From Nematostella vectensis (lineage: Eukaryota > Cnidaria > Anthozoa > Actiniaria > Edwardsiidae), in assembly GCF_932526225.1 (NCBI RefSeq), contig NC_064034.1, positions 16,752,887 through 16,816,886 on the forward strand: DNA of 64,000 nt, in the 5' to 3' direction. The notes under the pieces were generated by a model. The model did not search any database. It saw only the letters and a program-made list of their open reading frames with translations, and was not told the DNA's origin. Below are positions 22,421-34,204 of the stretch, in pieces. Both the position numbers and the translations under genes were made by a program. Numbering within the stretch: position 1 is the stretch's first letter; each line of letters begins with the position of its first letter.

Positions 22421-24643
22421 ACCTCCAAACAAATGTTAAAGATAGGAGAATCTAGTTCATTGTGTAAGACTTGGATACTTGAGCTCAGAACTCTCTGTAG
22501 GGCTGAGGTCAAAACGTACTTAGTAGCATGACACAAGCACATATAGGACTAGAAACAAGGCGCGATACAGAATGTTTGACAAGGTCTTTTAGATAAAGAT
22601 AGCCAATAATTTTTATTAAGATGGGATTGAGATCAATGAAAAGCAGCCGAATGCGGACAGCGAAGTTTGCTAGTTCCTCTTCGCCGAAGGAGGGCGGGGA
22701 ATTTCGAAAATGGCATTCATATCTGGTTTATAAGGCTACCAATCTGAGTTTCTCGTGGCTTAAATGAGTCCAGATTTCACGTAGGAATGCATACCTATGT
22801 TAGTTACATAAGCTGTTGGTATTTTAAGTTTGGTGGATCGTGCATACCGACGATTTGCGGTATTCTTGCTAAAGAAATTAGAAATATGGAAGTATTTTTT
22901 AAATTCAAGTCTCAGAACAATGTGATGTATATTTGCTAATGTTGCTGGTAATATATTGACGTTTACCATACTGGAAAGCTAATTGCAGTTAAATTTTAAA
23001 TTACAACTTTTTTTGCCGCTAAGCTCCGCAAACAGCTCCAAAAATGCTGGAACCGCTACCTCCAGTTGAAAACAAGACAAAGGAAATGTTGACAAAGTAT
23101 CTAACAGCTCCTCCCAACATGGTGTGCAAATACTTTTTAGCAAAATTGTAAGAAAAGCAGACTGAAAACAGAACCCCAACCCCCCCCCTCCTATTTCAAG
23201 TCCAACACTACCAGTTAAGCTAAGCTACCGCTGACCCAAGACGGTATGCCTTGAAGTTTCCAACAATGCACTGCGGTGCCTTTTCTTTCTAGCGACGGCA
23301 CTGCTACAGTCTGTTGCTTACAACAGTTTTGCTTGTAATTTGCTTAAAAATAACAGCTTTTTCACATCTGGAGAGTGCCTTAGGACATCATAAAGTCTAT
23401 TTGGGCATAATTAATGCTGTGCTTATGGATGTTTGCACGCTGAGGTTGATTCAATGGGATAATTCCTTGTCTGGGCTTCACCAAGTGAGAAAGGAATTTT
23501 CTAGTGAATGGCCTTGTACTCTCCAATGTAGGCCATCTTTGCTACCCAACCTTATTTAAAAATTGTTTTCAGGTTTATTCTTGGTTCCTTGGACCTGGAA
23601 ATGTTTTGTTTGGCTTCGGGGCAAAAAAACTGTAATGATTATGGGGGAGGAGATTGCCCGCCTGTCTGTCAAGGTGTTTCCAAGACTCCCATGATGCAGT
23701 GCAGGCATGCAAAATAGACTAAACATGGTGACTCGCATGGTTCTAGCATTGATTATTGTGACTGATTGCTGTAAAATGGGACCTGACGGAGCGCAATAAA
23801 GGTATCTATTTGTGACTTGATCTGTGATCTGTGTATTCGTAGTTCCTTCGGAATTTTGTGTCTTTTTTGGTAAGAAATGTTTCTAAGTTTAAGCATTTGT
23901 TAATGAATTGGTCAGAAATCAAAGGTTGATATTTTGACAAAAGAGTCAATTCTATTACATTGCTTGGATGCGCTTTTGAAGTTCGTCTATGCCTTAAAGG
24001 AATCTATGGGTATCCGGGTCTGGTGATGTTTAGTTTGCATTTCTGACGTTTTGGAGTTGGGCCTATATTTTACAGGCGTCTCAGGGCGTTATGGAAATGA
24101 TAGACTTAAATATCGTGGGTGGCTTTATAAGGGTGGGGGGGGGGGGGGGTGCCTTGGCTAGTCGATTGTCATTCAACAAAAGTTTATCCAACGGCGCGAA
24201 TCAAACATGACACCTCAAACTTTTGGACATCAGCCACACGTTTACTACACTTGTTACACAGATACAGACAATTTTTACACTTTACACATAGATTAAAATG
24301 ACATTTTCACTGACGTGACAGCTACAGTACGTTACGTGACATGGCTAATGCCCAACATATGTACCAATCACTTAGATCACTTAGATCAATATAAAGTGTC
24401 ACAAACGCCGACTTGTCAAGTAACTGCAAATATGTTTTGCCTTTTTTTTTGGGGGGGGGGGGGGCGGTAAAAGTCATGATTGGCAAAAAAAGGCACGTGC
24501 ATATGTTATCCCAATTGCCACCCATGACTTATGGGTATAACTGATTTAAACAAATTATTAGAATAATGTCTACTTGATAATGTCTATTCCTAATTACAAA
24601 TTCCTATTTTTTTCTTGCCCCCTCCACTGAAGGGAGATTTCGT
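22421..24643. other. Intergenic between PQBP1 and a convergent minus-strand gene
   Basis: No gene is supported; open frames are short and lack splice partners. A candidate AATAAA for a long PQBP1 3' UTR is at 23795-23800. Poly-G tracts lie at about 24135-24150 and 24450-24463. No array or inverted repeat was noticed. Confidence 0.5.
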
Positions 24644-26679
24644 TCACTGAGGCGCACCACACTTGTCCACAGTCCTTCTCCTCTTTGTCTTCTCTTCATT
24701 AATTTTTTTACTGCATCTGCGCTTGCGTGACGTCATTTCCTGTACAGAAGTGCTATTCAATGGCCACGGGGCGACAGAATGGGGGAAGACTGCGGCGAGT
24801 TCGGCAGACATGTTCATATACGTGCAAGTGTAAGGGCTGAACCACACCTGGTATTATAAACCAAACAAATTTCAGTTTTACATCGTAACAGCTTGGCTTT
24901 CTTCAGCTGTACCTATTATCAGGCATTTTCACACTTTAATGTGGTGGTAAATATAAAGACAGCGAGTCCTACCTGAGCGGGCCCAGTGGGGCTTTGATAG
25001 ACGGGGGGCGTGGTGAAAGGAGGAACAATCCCCTCTTCAATGACCTCGATATACTCAACGCAACTCGCGTTGCTGGAGGAATCACCATTCTCAACAGCAC
25101 TCGTCACCTCCCCGACATGAGACAATATCTCCTGCATGGTGCTGGGGTCAGGAAGTGGGGCCTCCTCTTGTGCAGCGTCAGAGACTTGTTGGCTGCCAAC
25201 AGGCACTGTCCTCCCCCCTGCCGCGGTACTGACTTCGTCTGCAAGAGCAAGTAGCTCCCGCATGCTACGTGGGTCAGGAAGGGGGTTATCGTCTGGTTCA
25301 GCTTTGGAGACTTGTTGGCTGTTAACAGGCTCTGCCGTGGTGCTGACCTCGTCTGCAGGAGCAAGTAGCTCTTCCAATGTGCTGCAATCAGCCAGGGAGA
25401 ACTTGTATTTATTGTTAGGACGGGTGGCCGTGTTCTCCACCTCTCTTGCTAGAGTCGATAGATCATTTGTTTCGCGGGCGATAAGGGAGTCACTGGCGGG
25501 ACTTTTGACTTCGTCCATCAGAGCCAACAGCTCCTCGATTGCATTAGGATCAGGGAGGGGCAGCTCATCTGTTGTCACACTGGGCACAGTTTTCTCATCA
25601 TCGGCCTCAAGCAGATCTGTTAGCCAGGCTGGGCACTCACCGAAGTCATAAAAAGATTGCTGTGATGGGCTCGTAGCCTCAACCACGCCCTGGCTTACAG
25701 TTGGAACAAGCTCATCTTCGTTAGAGGTGACTTTCCCCCCCTCTGCGTCAGGGGGTGAGTCTGTCAGGGAGGTATCGATCACTGTCTCGTTTGAGGAGCG
25801 CGGGGGAAGGTCTTTCACGTCCACCAAATACTCATGGATGCTCCAAACCTCGCGGTGACCGCCTGTGCTACTGTGACCGGACGTGTCGTGTGAGGGCGTA
25901 GTGTATATGTCAGCGGCTTCGTACAGAAGTTGCTGCATCTCCTGGAGCACCTCATCATCGTGTGACTGTAAATAGTTCAGGAAATTCTAAGTACTCATCG
26001 TTTAGTCTTACGATCAAGAGGTCAAGACTGAAACTTTTATATTTAATGTTAGAAGATACCATCGCTCATTTTGTATGGGAAGTGTAAAACGTTTGCTTTT
26101 TCTCTATATTGTAGATGGTTTTATAAAATGCGGCACGCATATTTTATTGTGACGTATCCCTGCTAGTAAATCTGTGGCTAGATCCCATTCCCTCTCACAT
26201 CTCCTCATCACCCCTCCCAAACCACCTACCTGGTCCTGACTGGTCGCGTAAGCTCTTGTTGCCGAGGCAACGGTGGTTTGATTGACAACGCCGTTTAGTT
26301 GAACTTTAGGAACACACGGGATGGTACCCCTGGCCAGAGGAACCCCGCTGATAGGCGCCTGCATGATATACTGCCCAGCGTGTGGCCCCATTGTCACATG
26401 GCAAGGACCCCGATCTAAGCGCTGTTGTTGTACCAGCACGGGGTGGGGTGGGGCAACTCCGTACGGGCCGCCATACATATAAGGGGTCCCCCCAGGGGAT
26501 GATTGTGCTGGGGTGACATGAGATAGGGGTAGGTATTCTGGGCGGCGTCTGCGCCGACTTTGCAAGGGGTTCGGGGGCTGTTGTAAAGTTGATATAGGCC
26601 GGAGCGCATACTCGTAGTCGCTCCATGACAACAAGTCCCTCACCCTCCCCTGGTTAGTAGCGATGCCATCTCGCGTCAT
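24644..26679 (-). CDS. Unrecognised proline-rich/acidic protein with internal repeats and basic tail
   Basis: I do not recognise this gene. Exons 26679-26235, 25965-24973 and 24847-24644 join in phase 0 with good donors and acceptors. The first part is proline- and glycine-rich with a basic patch (LQSRRRRRPEYLPL). The second is acidic and holds four related units of about 40 aa: PLPDPNAIEELLALMDEV, STLEELLAPADEV, PLPDPRSMRELLALADEVST and PLPDPSTMQEILSHVGEV. The last exon ends with a bipartite-like nuclear signal (SRKRRCSKK and EKTKRRR) and a stop at 24644-24646. No signal peptide or membrane segment is present. Composition suggests a transcriptional regulator with repeated activation helices (inference). 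The ATG at 26679 directly follows a possible acceptor CAG, so an upstream exon may exist and the true start is uncertain. Confidence 0.6.
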
Positions 26680-27983
26680 CTGAATTGAACATTGTGGTGG
26701 AGGATCAGTTAACAGAAAAAAAAACGTTAGTCATAGTGAAAACTCTTAACAGGGGATACAATTTATATTAGGCATTTGATAAGTCAGCAAAACAGGCAGT
26801 GATATTCGGGGGATTAACTAATAAAGAGCGGCCTGAATATTTCAGTTGTAGCCTTTAACGACCTGCATATTACATTTCTTACTAACACAATGCCAGCTGT
26901 TGGGGACCGGAAGCAAGCTTTCCTAGTCTACATTTGTTTTTGTTTAAGGGTTTTTTCGCTGAAAAATATCTAAAAGGATAAAAAAACATGAAATAAGGAA
27001 GCATTCGTTGCTGTACCATGGATACTAGAGTATATTTCACTCCTTATCCTCACTAAACGAATACCGAGTAGGTTCGTCTGATATGCCGTTTACCGTTCCT
27101 TGGTAGTCCCAGATGTATCATTATAGGGATGCATTCCTTTTTTTTCTATTCGATTTGAACTTTCTGAGTTGACCAACTATTGTCTGGATTCCTATGAATC
27201 AAAAGGCATACAACGAGCCTCCCTTCCCGAAACACGTTAAATGGCATATTTCGTCGTTTGAACATGTTCTGATGCCAATTTTAAAGGTTGCTGCTGAAAA
27301 ATTATTCTTTCCTGTTTCCCAGGAGGGACCATTTCTATTTTTCCAGCCAGCATTGGTTAGGCATTTTAGCACATGAATAATTGCCCGTATAACCGGTCCA
27401 GCGTCCCCAAAAATTTTCCCAGCTAGTTCGACTCCACAAAAACCCCAGCAGAACCATTCAGGAAGACTTTTTACCAGCAATCGAGGGGTCTAACATCTTC
27501 CCAGCCAGCAAAAAAAAGAACAGATACGTTTTATGCTCTTGTATGAATGTTAGCGGATCTAGGGGGAAGGGTTTTAAAGCGTTTAAGGGGTTTAAACCCT
27601 CATCTTGGGCTGCCAAGGGAAAGTGTTCTATGCCTCTCTATTTTTTTTTTGCTGCTTTGTTTAACATAGTGTCCTGAGAATGGCGGAGTTAGGGCCAGTG
27701 TGGGTATAAAAGAATACAGTATCTATATGTATTCCTTCTATGGCATGCAAACACTCGAACTGGTAAGTGTTTTATTGAAAAAAAAACGACATTTAAGATT
27801 GGAATTTGTGTCTGTCTGAGTAAGAAAGCCAATGCAACAAAAGCCAAGTACTACCTTCCCTTCATTGTCATTTAGCGAAAAGTTACATTCGCCAATAGTT
27901 CTACTTTGGACTATGCATAATATTTCATGGTAGAGGCTTTCTCTCTTGCCTGCATTTTGAAGTCCCTGCCTCTAAGATCATTA

Positions 27984-28293
27984 GAAATTTCGCACGGTTT
28001 CTTTTGATAACTTAATGGTCGTTATATCACCGGAATCACTTTATTCAAAATCGACAAACTTCTCATCTCACCTGCCACATTGCGTAGCTGATGCTTTTTC
28101 AAGGTTACGAGTTTACTTTATGAACTTTTTGAAAGCGTTTTTGGTGAAACTTTTTCCTGCTCAAGAGAAAGTGGTTTCTGATCTCAATCTGTTTATTTTT
28201 GCCATGGTTACGCGCGCGACGTAACAGCTGAGTCTAGTGCGCGTGCCTCGAAACGCGCGCGCCAATACACACACATCAGATATTCACGTAAAA
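27984..28293. repeat. Dispersed 310-bp repeat, copy 1
   Basis: It starts AAATTTCGCACGGTTTCTTT, contains CATCTCACCTGCCACAT and GCCATGGTTACGCGCGCGAC, and ends CACATCAGATATTCACGTAA. The same order of blocks is found at 29829-30136 in the same orientation. A diverged fragment follows at about 28330-28430. No inverted ends were found. Confidence 0.85.
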
Positions 28294-28643
28294 AAGGTAT
28301 TGTATTAAAATTTTAGGATTAAAATTTAAGTATTTAAGGTATTCTTGCTCAAGAAAAAGTTGTTTCTCGTTAATTTTGTGTATTTTGCCATGATTCACAC
28401 ACGATGTGATAACTCGCGTGATATCAACACGCCCGCTCCAATCGATTTCTCAACGGTTAATCAATATCTTAGCGATTAGTCAATCGAAATAAGCTCGATC
28501 GATGTCAATCGATGTAGCTTCCCGGTTATTTCCTTTCATTTTTTCTCCAATTGTCAGCTGATAGCTCAAAGAGATTGTAACTAAATGTATTTATTTAACC
28601 ATTTCGAATAAATACGAAAAGCCCAAATAAGTCGTGTTCGAGA

Positions 28644-28819
28644 ACCAGAAGAATAAATACAATACACCAAAAACTGGAAATCGACTCTGCCAAACTTTCG
28701 CCTTTAATAAGACTTCTTCAGGGCAGACTCAAACTAAGTCTGCCCTGAAGAAGTCTTATTAAAGACGAAAGTTTGGCAGAGTCGATTTCCAGTTTTTGGT
28801 GTATTGTATTCATTGTTCT
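28644..28819. repeat. Large near-perfect palindrome (family C fold-back)
   Basis: Two arms of about 85 bp face each other with only a few bases between them (around CAAACTA at 28729). Outer parts carry CCAGAAGAATAAATACAATA and ACACCAAAAACTGG; inner parts carry CTCTGCCAAACTTTCG and CTTCTTCAGGGCAGACT. Only a few mismatches are visible. The sequence AGTCTGCCCTGAAGAAGTC lies on the right arm. Confidence 0.92.
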
Positions 28820-28870
28820 GGTACGAGATCGCGACAGTTTGGGCTTTTTGATTCTAGAAGAATAAATACA

Positions 28871-29082
28871 ATACACCAAAAACTGTTATTTGACTCTACC
28901 AAATTTTCGTCTTTATTAAGACTTCTTCAGGGCAGACTAAGGAAAAAATCAATGCGAATAAATACAAAAAGCCTAAAATATTCGTGTTCGTGAACCAGAA
29001 GAATGAATACAGAGTCTGCCCTGAAGAAGTCTTATTAAAGACGAAAATTTGGCAGAGTCGAATTCCAGTTTTTGGTGTATTA
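28871..29082. repeat. Second fold-back copy with a spacer (family C)
   Basis: The left arm (about 28871-28940) and right arm (about 29012-29082) match the palindrome at 28644-28819 but are separated by about 70 bp that includes GAATAAATACAAAAAGCC, itself repeated near 28607. Confidence 0.85.
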
Positions 29083-29828
29083 TATAACCATTTCCCTTTT
29101 TTTAAGGCTCCCGCACAAAACCGACACACTCAAAAAATCCATTTGCATCGGCTATAATAAGGTATTAAACTTCAATCGTATTTGGTTATTAGAAAGTTTT
29201 CTTTCAAATAAGAAGATTTATTTTCAGCTAAAAAAACATTAATATAGGAGTGGTTAATCGACATTCTTTAAGGCAACTTAACGGCAAGTGCACGCTGGCA
29301 TGTCAAAAATGCATGTCATGTCCTATACACATTTGGCAAAACCGTATTTCGCCCAGTTATGTTCTGGTATAAGATCCATACTAGAAATATCTTAGGCACG
29401 GGCATTATTAAGCGGAGCCACACTATAAAAATTCGTTTAAGTACATCTCCAATAAATAATGTCGCGATTTTATACTCGAGATCTGTTGTTACCTCACTAT
29501 ATTCAGGCCCTAAGGATATGTCCCTGAATTTGTTTTATTTGAGATCCCCCCCCACACACACACACACACCAGGCGAACTGCAGGAGGGGAACGCCAGCCT
29601 ATCGAGATTGCTATTAAGCTTGCTTGACAAAGAAGATTACGAATTTCACTGGGTCTATAAGCGATGATTACATAGTCGGGATATTATCGAAATCAAACAA
29701 ACTTCTCAACTTGCAACATGATTCTGTCGGTTTTGTCAAGGATATAAGATACTTTGTGCATTTTTGAAAGCGTTTATGGTGAATCTTTTCCTGTGAAAAT
29801 TTGAAACGCCCTGGCTCAAAGATAAGTA

Positions 29829-30136
29829 AAAATTTCGTACGGTTTCTTTTGATAACTAAATGGTCGGAATATCGTCGAAATCACTTTATTCAATCAACAA
29901 ACTTCTCATCTCACCTGCCACATGGCGTAGTTGATGCTTTTTCAAGGGTATGAGATTACTTTGTGAACTTTTTTGAGAGCGTTTTGGTGAAACCTTTTCC
30001 TGTTCAAGAAAAAGTGGTTTCTGATTCAATCTGTTTATTTTTGCCATGGTTACGCGCGCGACGTAACAGTTGAGCCTAGTGCGCGTGCATCGAAACGCGC
30101 GCGCCAATACACACACATCAGATATTCACGTAAAAA
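29829..30136. repeat. Dispersed 310-bp repeat, copy 2
   Basis: Direct copy of 27984-28293, about 1.85 kb away, with small indels. A further diverged piece precedes it at about 29689-29805 (CGAAATCAAACAAACTTCTC, TGAAAGCGTTTATGGTGAA). Confidence 0.85.
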
Positions 30137-30878
30137 GTCTTGTGTAAGATGTAAGGATTACTCCAAAGAACGCTAGCCTTTTCATAAGACAAGCATATAA
30201 TTTTCTTGATCGAAACGGCAGCGATATTACGGTTTCACGGAGGCCTAAAATATACCGCTTCAACCTCTTGTTGACGTATTCTCCGTAACATACTTATTTT
30301 TAAAAGCTTTTTTGGGCAAGAATGTGCAATATACGAAACAGGTGCCCAACGGGGTCATGCGTTAACGAGGCCAATGCACCCCCAATTAAAGCAAATTGAA
30401 ATAAGATATCTTTATAATCAAACTAATTGTGGTAGCAATAACCTGCGTAGCTCGTTAAAAACAAACTGGAACGCTTGCTACGCTGGCTTTGGTGGCAACC
30501 GCAGTCTTGCGCGATGCACCATGTGCAGGGATAGTCTATGTTGAAAACATTGTGAAGCAATACAGTATTGTTATTATGAACGCACAATTTGTTCTGTCTT
30601 TTAGAACGCGCATCGCACTAACCATATTTACTCTACATGTTCTTTGACTTTGGCGAAATCTCAATCTAGGCGTTCATATAAGACGGTCTTATATACAAAA
30701 AAGAGTGCATCTAGCATGGACTGGAAAGATGCTTTGCGGTTATTCTGTCCAGCCTCTCAAAATGCCTTTTCAGTCACACCTTTGTTATTGTTTTCTTCTA
30801 ATACCGAAAAGGCACATAATGTGTTAAAACTTCGTAATAACCATTTAAAAACAAAGTTTGATACTTCATTTTCAGGTG

Positions 30879-31022
30879 CATAGCCAGGGGGGTGGTCAAG
30901 GGCCCCACTTCTAGCAGCCAAAAATACAGTAAATGTATGAGACATTATCTAAAATACAGGAGAAAATGCCTTGAAAGGACCTTTTGGGCCCCCTCCTGTT
31001 AAAAATCCTGGCTACGCCGCCG
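30879..31022. mobile_element. Short interspersed element, family B, inverted copy
   Basis: Reverse complement of the element at 8975-9215: it contains CAAAAATACAGTAAATGTAT, GGCCCCCTCCTGTTAAAAAT and CCTGGCTACGCC. The ends CATAGCCAGG and CCTGGCTACG are inverted. Confidence 0.7.
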
Positions 31023-31081
31023 ATTTACCGAAATCAATCGCAAATATCGCATTGACTCTCCAAAATTAGTCAATGGAAATA

Positions 31082-31150
31082 CAGTAGAACCCCGCTAACT
31101 CGAACTCTGAAGGGAAGAAAAAATCAGTTCGAGTTAGCGGGGTCCTACCG
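31082..31150. mobile_element. Minimal Tigger/pogo-like hairpin MITE
   Basis: The 69-bp element has ends CAGTAGAACCCCGCTAACTC and the complement GAGTTAGCGGGGTCCTACCG, and is flanked by TA on both sides (31080-31081 and 31151-31152). CAGT-AGAACC tips with TA duplications are typical of pogo/Tigger-type mariner relatives (established knowledge). Only about 20 bp separate the arms. Confidence 0.75.
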
Positions 31151-31961
31151 TATATGCTTTTTCACACTTGGTGCTTTGCTGGGATGACAACATGGCGGCT
31201 GACAAAGGCTGTTTAATTGACTTTTTAAGTCTGTCATCTTTACGGGCAAGATCTTCTTTATGGTTCGATACCCGCGGTCGCCCTTCAGATAAAATACAAG
31301 CCAACTAAACGTCTTCGCACATCATAATCAATAATTGATTTATTTTTAAACACTCAAGCCTAATCTTCATTCGTTCGGGGCCTTTAAGTTACTGATTAGA
31401 TTGATCTTTCGTCATCATAAAGATACTATTATTTTTTATTGTTAGTAAAGACGGGAAAGGTTAAAAACTAGTTAAATAAATATGTTTAGCCTCGCTCGGC
31501 TGTTTTGGTAACCTGTTGGCGGGAAGGGAAGCGCCCTGACCCATACAAGAAAGGTGTTTTAACTCCTCATGCAGATAACACGAGATATGATTACTAAATC
31601 CGGACACGGATTCCTTATGAACTACATAATTCGTTGAACCCTCCATGATTTTGATATTTTCTCATTTAGAACTCGAACAAGGATTAGCGCTTTCGCAGCG
31701 GCTTGCTTCTCTTGTAACCAGCTTGAAATCCCGTGCGAATCATTCAAGCAATCGCCCTTTTTTAACACAACAAGCAAGAACGAGCGAATCGTCCAAAAAC
31801 CAAAGAGAAAAACTCAAGATAAAGAGATCACAATGTAGGGATAGTGAATGAATTACTCCATTTAAATGTCCAGGAGACTTCGTTGAATTAAGTTCTATTG
31901 GCTGAAAGGCGCCATGGATTTAGCATCTTTTATCTGCAGCAAGGTGTGATCGACATTTTGG

Positions 31962-33441
31962 ATGGTTTGTCAGCTGGTAGTGAGTGGTGGAAGGGAACCC
32001 CGTGTGTTGACGGAGGCTCCCTTTGACAGGGTCGCCAAATGGCTTTCTGTTTACGCCACGGGTCTACTCGCGATTTTCCTTATTTTCAAGGAACACGTTT
32101 TAGGTTAGTAGAATTTTTGTTTTTATAATACCGTGGCGGTGGAAGTGAGAACACCGTGCTTCTGAACCTACTGTGCACCTTTTTCAAAAAAAGCAAATGA
32201 CAAATGCTAATGCGATTACTTTACTCGTCGTTTTTTCTTTAAAATTAATCAATACCTGTAAATAGCCAATCAGTTTTAGAACTAGGCTGCATAGCAAGCA
32301 CAATGGCTGGGGAGGAAAAGGGATTTTATCGCGTGCACCTTGGGAGAACGTCATGTTTGATATCATTGCTTTATTAATTTTAATTCGGTTTTCAGACAGT
32401 GCACTTGTGTGCCAACCTATCAACAGATACATCCGGGACAACCTCTCCTACAACCAGGCCCAGGCCTCCTACGACCGCGCCTACTGCGCAGCCAGCATGA
32501 TGGACTACACGCATAACATCATACGAGCAACCGCAGACACCGCCAGAAATGTGCCGGGAGTGACCGTCATAGGGATAAAAGGGAAACCGGAAGAAATATA
32601 CCAACGCATATTTCCCTTCACCATGCTTCTCCAAGCCTTTTTTGCATATTGCCCTGTGTTGCTATGGAAACTATGGTCTAATGAGCTACTGACAGCTGCC
32701 GTGAATCACGTGAGTATCACGTGCAAGGGTCTGCTAAAGCCGTCTGGATCCCCTCGTATGGAGAGCACACCCAAAACATCACCAAGACTTAGGCCTTCGG
32801 GTGAATACCAAAAGAACATCGGCAAACTTGATATGATAGTTCTTCAATGGCTCGACCAGAAATATTTGACGACACTTTACATAAGTAAACTTGTTTTAAC
32901 TCAGGTTATTCTGATCTTTTCGCTGAGTGCTTATATCTGCTGTGTGTCGCTGTTTATTTCGAATTTTAAGAGCCAGTTTATCTGTCGCGTCGATGACCAG
33001 TATTTGGTCACGTGCTCGTTATCATCGGTAGAGCTTTACAAGACTATCTGGCTTTTTAATATCGCACTCATAGACATCAGCATCCTCATAACAACCTTCC
33101 AATTTTTTAACATTCTTTGCTGTATGTCGAGAAAGAGGAACTTTTTCTTTTTGACGTATGCAGGGATCGGACCGAGCAAACAGTCGTGTGTGACGGACGC
33201 GCATTTAATTTCTTACTTTTGTCATCACAATCTGAGCATAATGCCCGAGGAGATACTGCTGAACCCCGCGGTGCTTGCGGACTCAAGACCTGTCTCCAGT
33301 ACTATGGTTACCTTTGATGGAGAGACTGGGGAGGAGTGTGAAAACTCGGACACAGTGTCCTCTTTCCATACCGCATCTGACGTCGCGGTGCCAGCGGTGA
33401 GGTCAACAGAAAGACGGAAATATAGCACAACCCATCGATAG
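31962..33441 (+). CDS. Innexin/pannexin-family channel protein
   Basis: Exons 31962-32103 and 32396-33441 join (G|AC) to 1188 nt, 395 aa, a normal innexin length. Four hydrophobic helices lie near residues 24-44, 116-137, 210-235 and 263-289. The first loop has Cys53 and Cys78 with an NLS glycosylation sequon at 63-65; helix 2 reads IYQRIFPFTMLLQAFFAYCP, echoing the innexin YYQW...PF/LW signature including its proline. The second loop has Cys244 and Cys254. The VLGDSALVCQP junction after helix 1 resembles the innexin YVG-P-C pattern. It should form plasma-membrane hemichannels or gap junctions. Cysteine spacings (24 and 9 residues between) differ from typical innexins. The start ATG at 31962 is the first in frame after a stop at 31947, but an extra upstream exon is possible. 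The last codons lie in a tandem repeat. Confidence 0.78.
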
Positions 33442-33775
33442 TAAATTGCACAACCAATCGATATTACATCGCACAACCAATCGATAAAACATCGCAAAAT
33501 AAATCGACAAAGCATCGCAGAACAAATCGATAGTACATCGCACAAACAAGAGATAATATATCGCACAACCAATAAAACATCTCAAAACCAATCGATATTA
33601 CATACAACCAATCGATAAAACATCGCAGAACAAATCGATAGTGCATCGCACAAACAACAAATAGTATATCGCTTGTATATCGCACAACCAATAAAACATC
33701 TCAAAACCAATCGATAATACATCGCACAACTGCACAAGCCATCGATAAAACATCGCATGGGATCAGCACAGGAGC
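33421..33775. repeat. AT-rich minisatellite overlapping the innexin stop
   Basis: About 13 degenerate units of 23-25 bp built from ATCGCACAACCAATCGATA followed by AAAC or TTAC. The first unit contains the final codons and the stop (33439-33441) of the innexin-like gene. Read on the minus strand it yields artificial FYRLVV and CAMYYR frames. Confidence 0.9.
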
Positions 33776-33882
33776 AGAAAATATAGAACAACGCCCGGAC
33801 AAATCCAACGTTAACAGTCCCATAGGACCCAGGATAAAACATCGCGCTTGCTAATGTAATTTTTAATAATAATTAATAGGAG

Positions 33883-33888
33883 AATAAA
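33883..33888 (+). terminator. Candidate polyadenylation signal of the innexin-like gene
   Basis: AATAAA about 440 nt after the stop, just beyond the array. Confidence 0.4.
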
Positions 33889-34204
33889 ATATAGCAGGGA
33901 CAGTTCAAAACATTTCTGTCAGTATAAACGTGCCAAATTAAAATACCGAAATTCTTTTTATAGTGTCGAGTTTGCTTTATTTGGACATGCGATTTGCTTC
34001 CTCTCAGACTTGTCAAGTAATGGCTGGAAAATATTTAAGCTCATACCACAAACTAACCGAAGGCTCAATACCAAAGCGCTAATAACTAGACCTGCTCGGC
34101 CAGTTTTTCTACAGCTTGCCTGTAGTCTTTCTAGTTATACCAAATAAACCTAAGAACAGCATGCTATCTTGGAGTACAGCGTGTGCTTAAACAATCTTAT
34201 CGTC

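Larger units (their letters stand above)
26680..31961. other. Gene-poor, repeat-bearing intergenic stretch
   Basis: No gene is supported over about 5 kb. It holds two copies of a 310-bp repeat, two fold-back hairpins, one family B element and a tiny Tigger-like hairpin, listed separately. A CA microsatellite is at about 29551-29570. A short frame starting ATGGCGGCTGAC at 31193 is noted but not called. Confidence 0.55.

Noticed and set aside
24994-25651. Long plus-strand serine-rich frames opposite the unknown minus-strand gene
   Set aside because: They lie antisense to the phase-supported exon at 24973-25965 and have no splice sites of their own.
26600-26679. NQGRVRDLL in the minus-strand unknown protein, compared with the POU-coactivator OCA motif
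   Set aside because: Only a few residues match and the order of basic and hydrophobic positions differs; not enough to name a family.
31193-31309. 38-codon frame starting ATGGCGGCTGAC, possible first exon upstream of the innexin-like gene
   Set aside because: No donor gives a phase-compatible join to 31962 or 32396, and the peptide does not resemble an innexin N-terminus.
33225-33842. Several overlapping minus-strand frames with FYRLVV, CAMYYR and SIGCAM
   Set aside because: Translation of the minisatellite after the innexin-like gene, plus antisense of its last exon.
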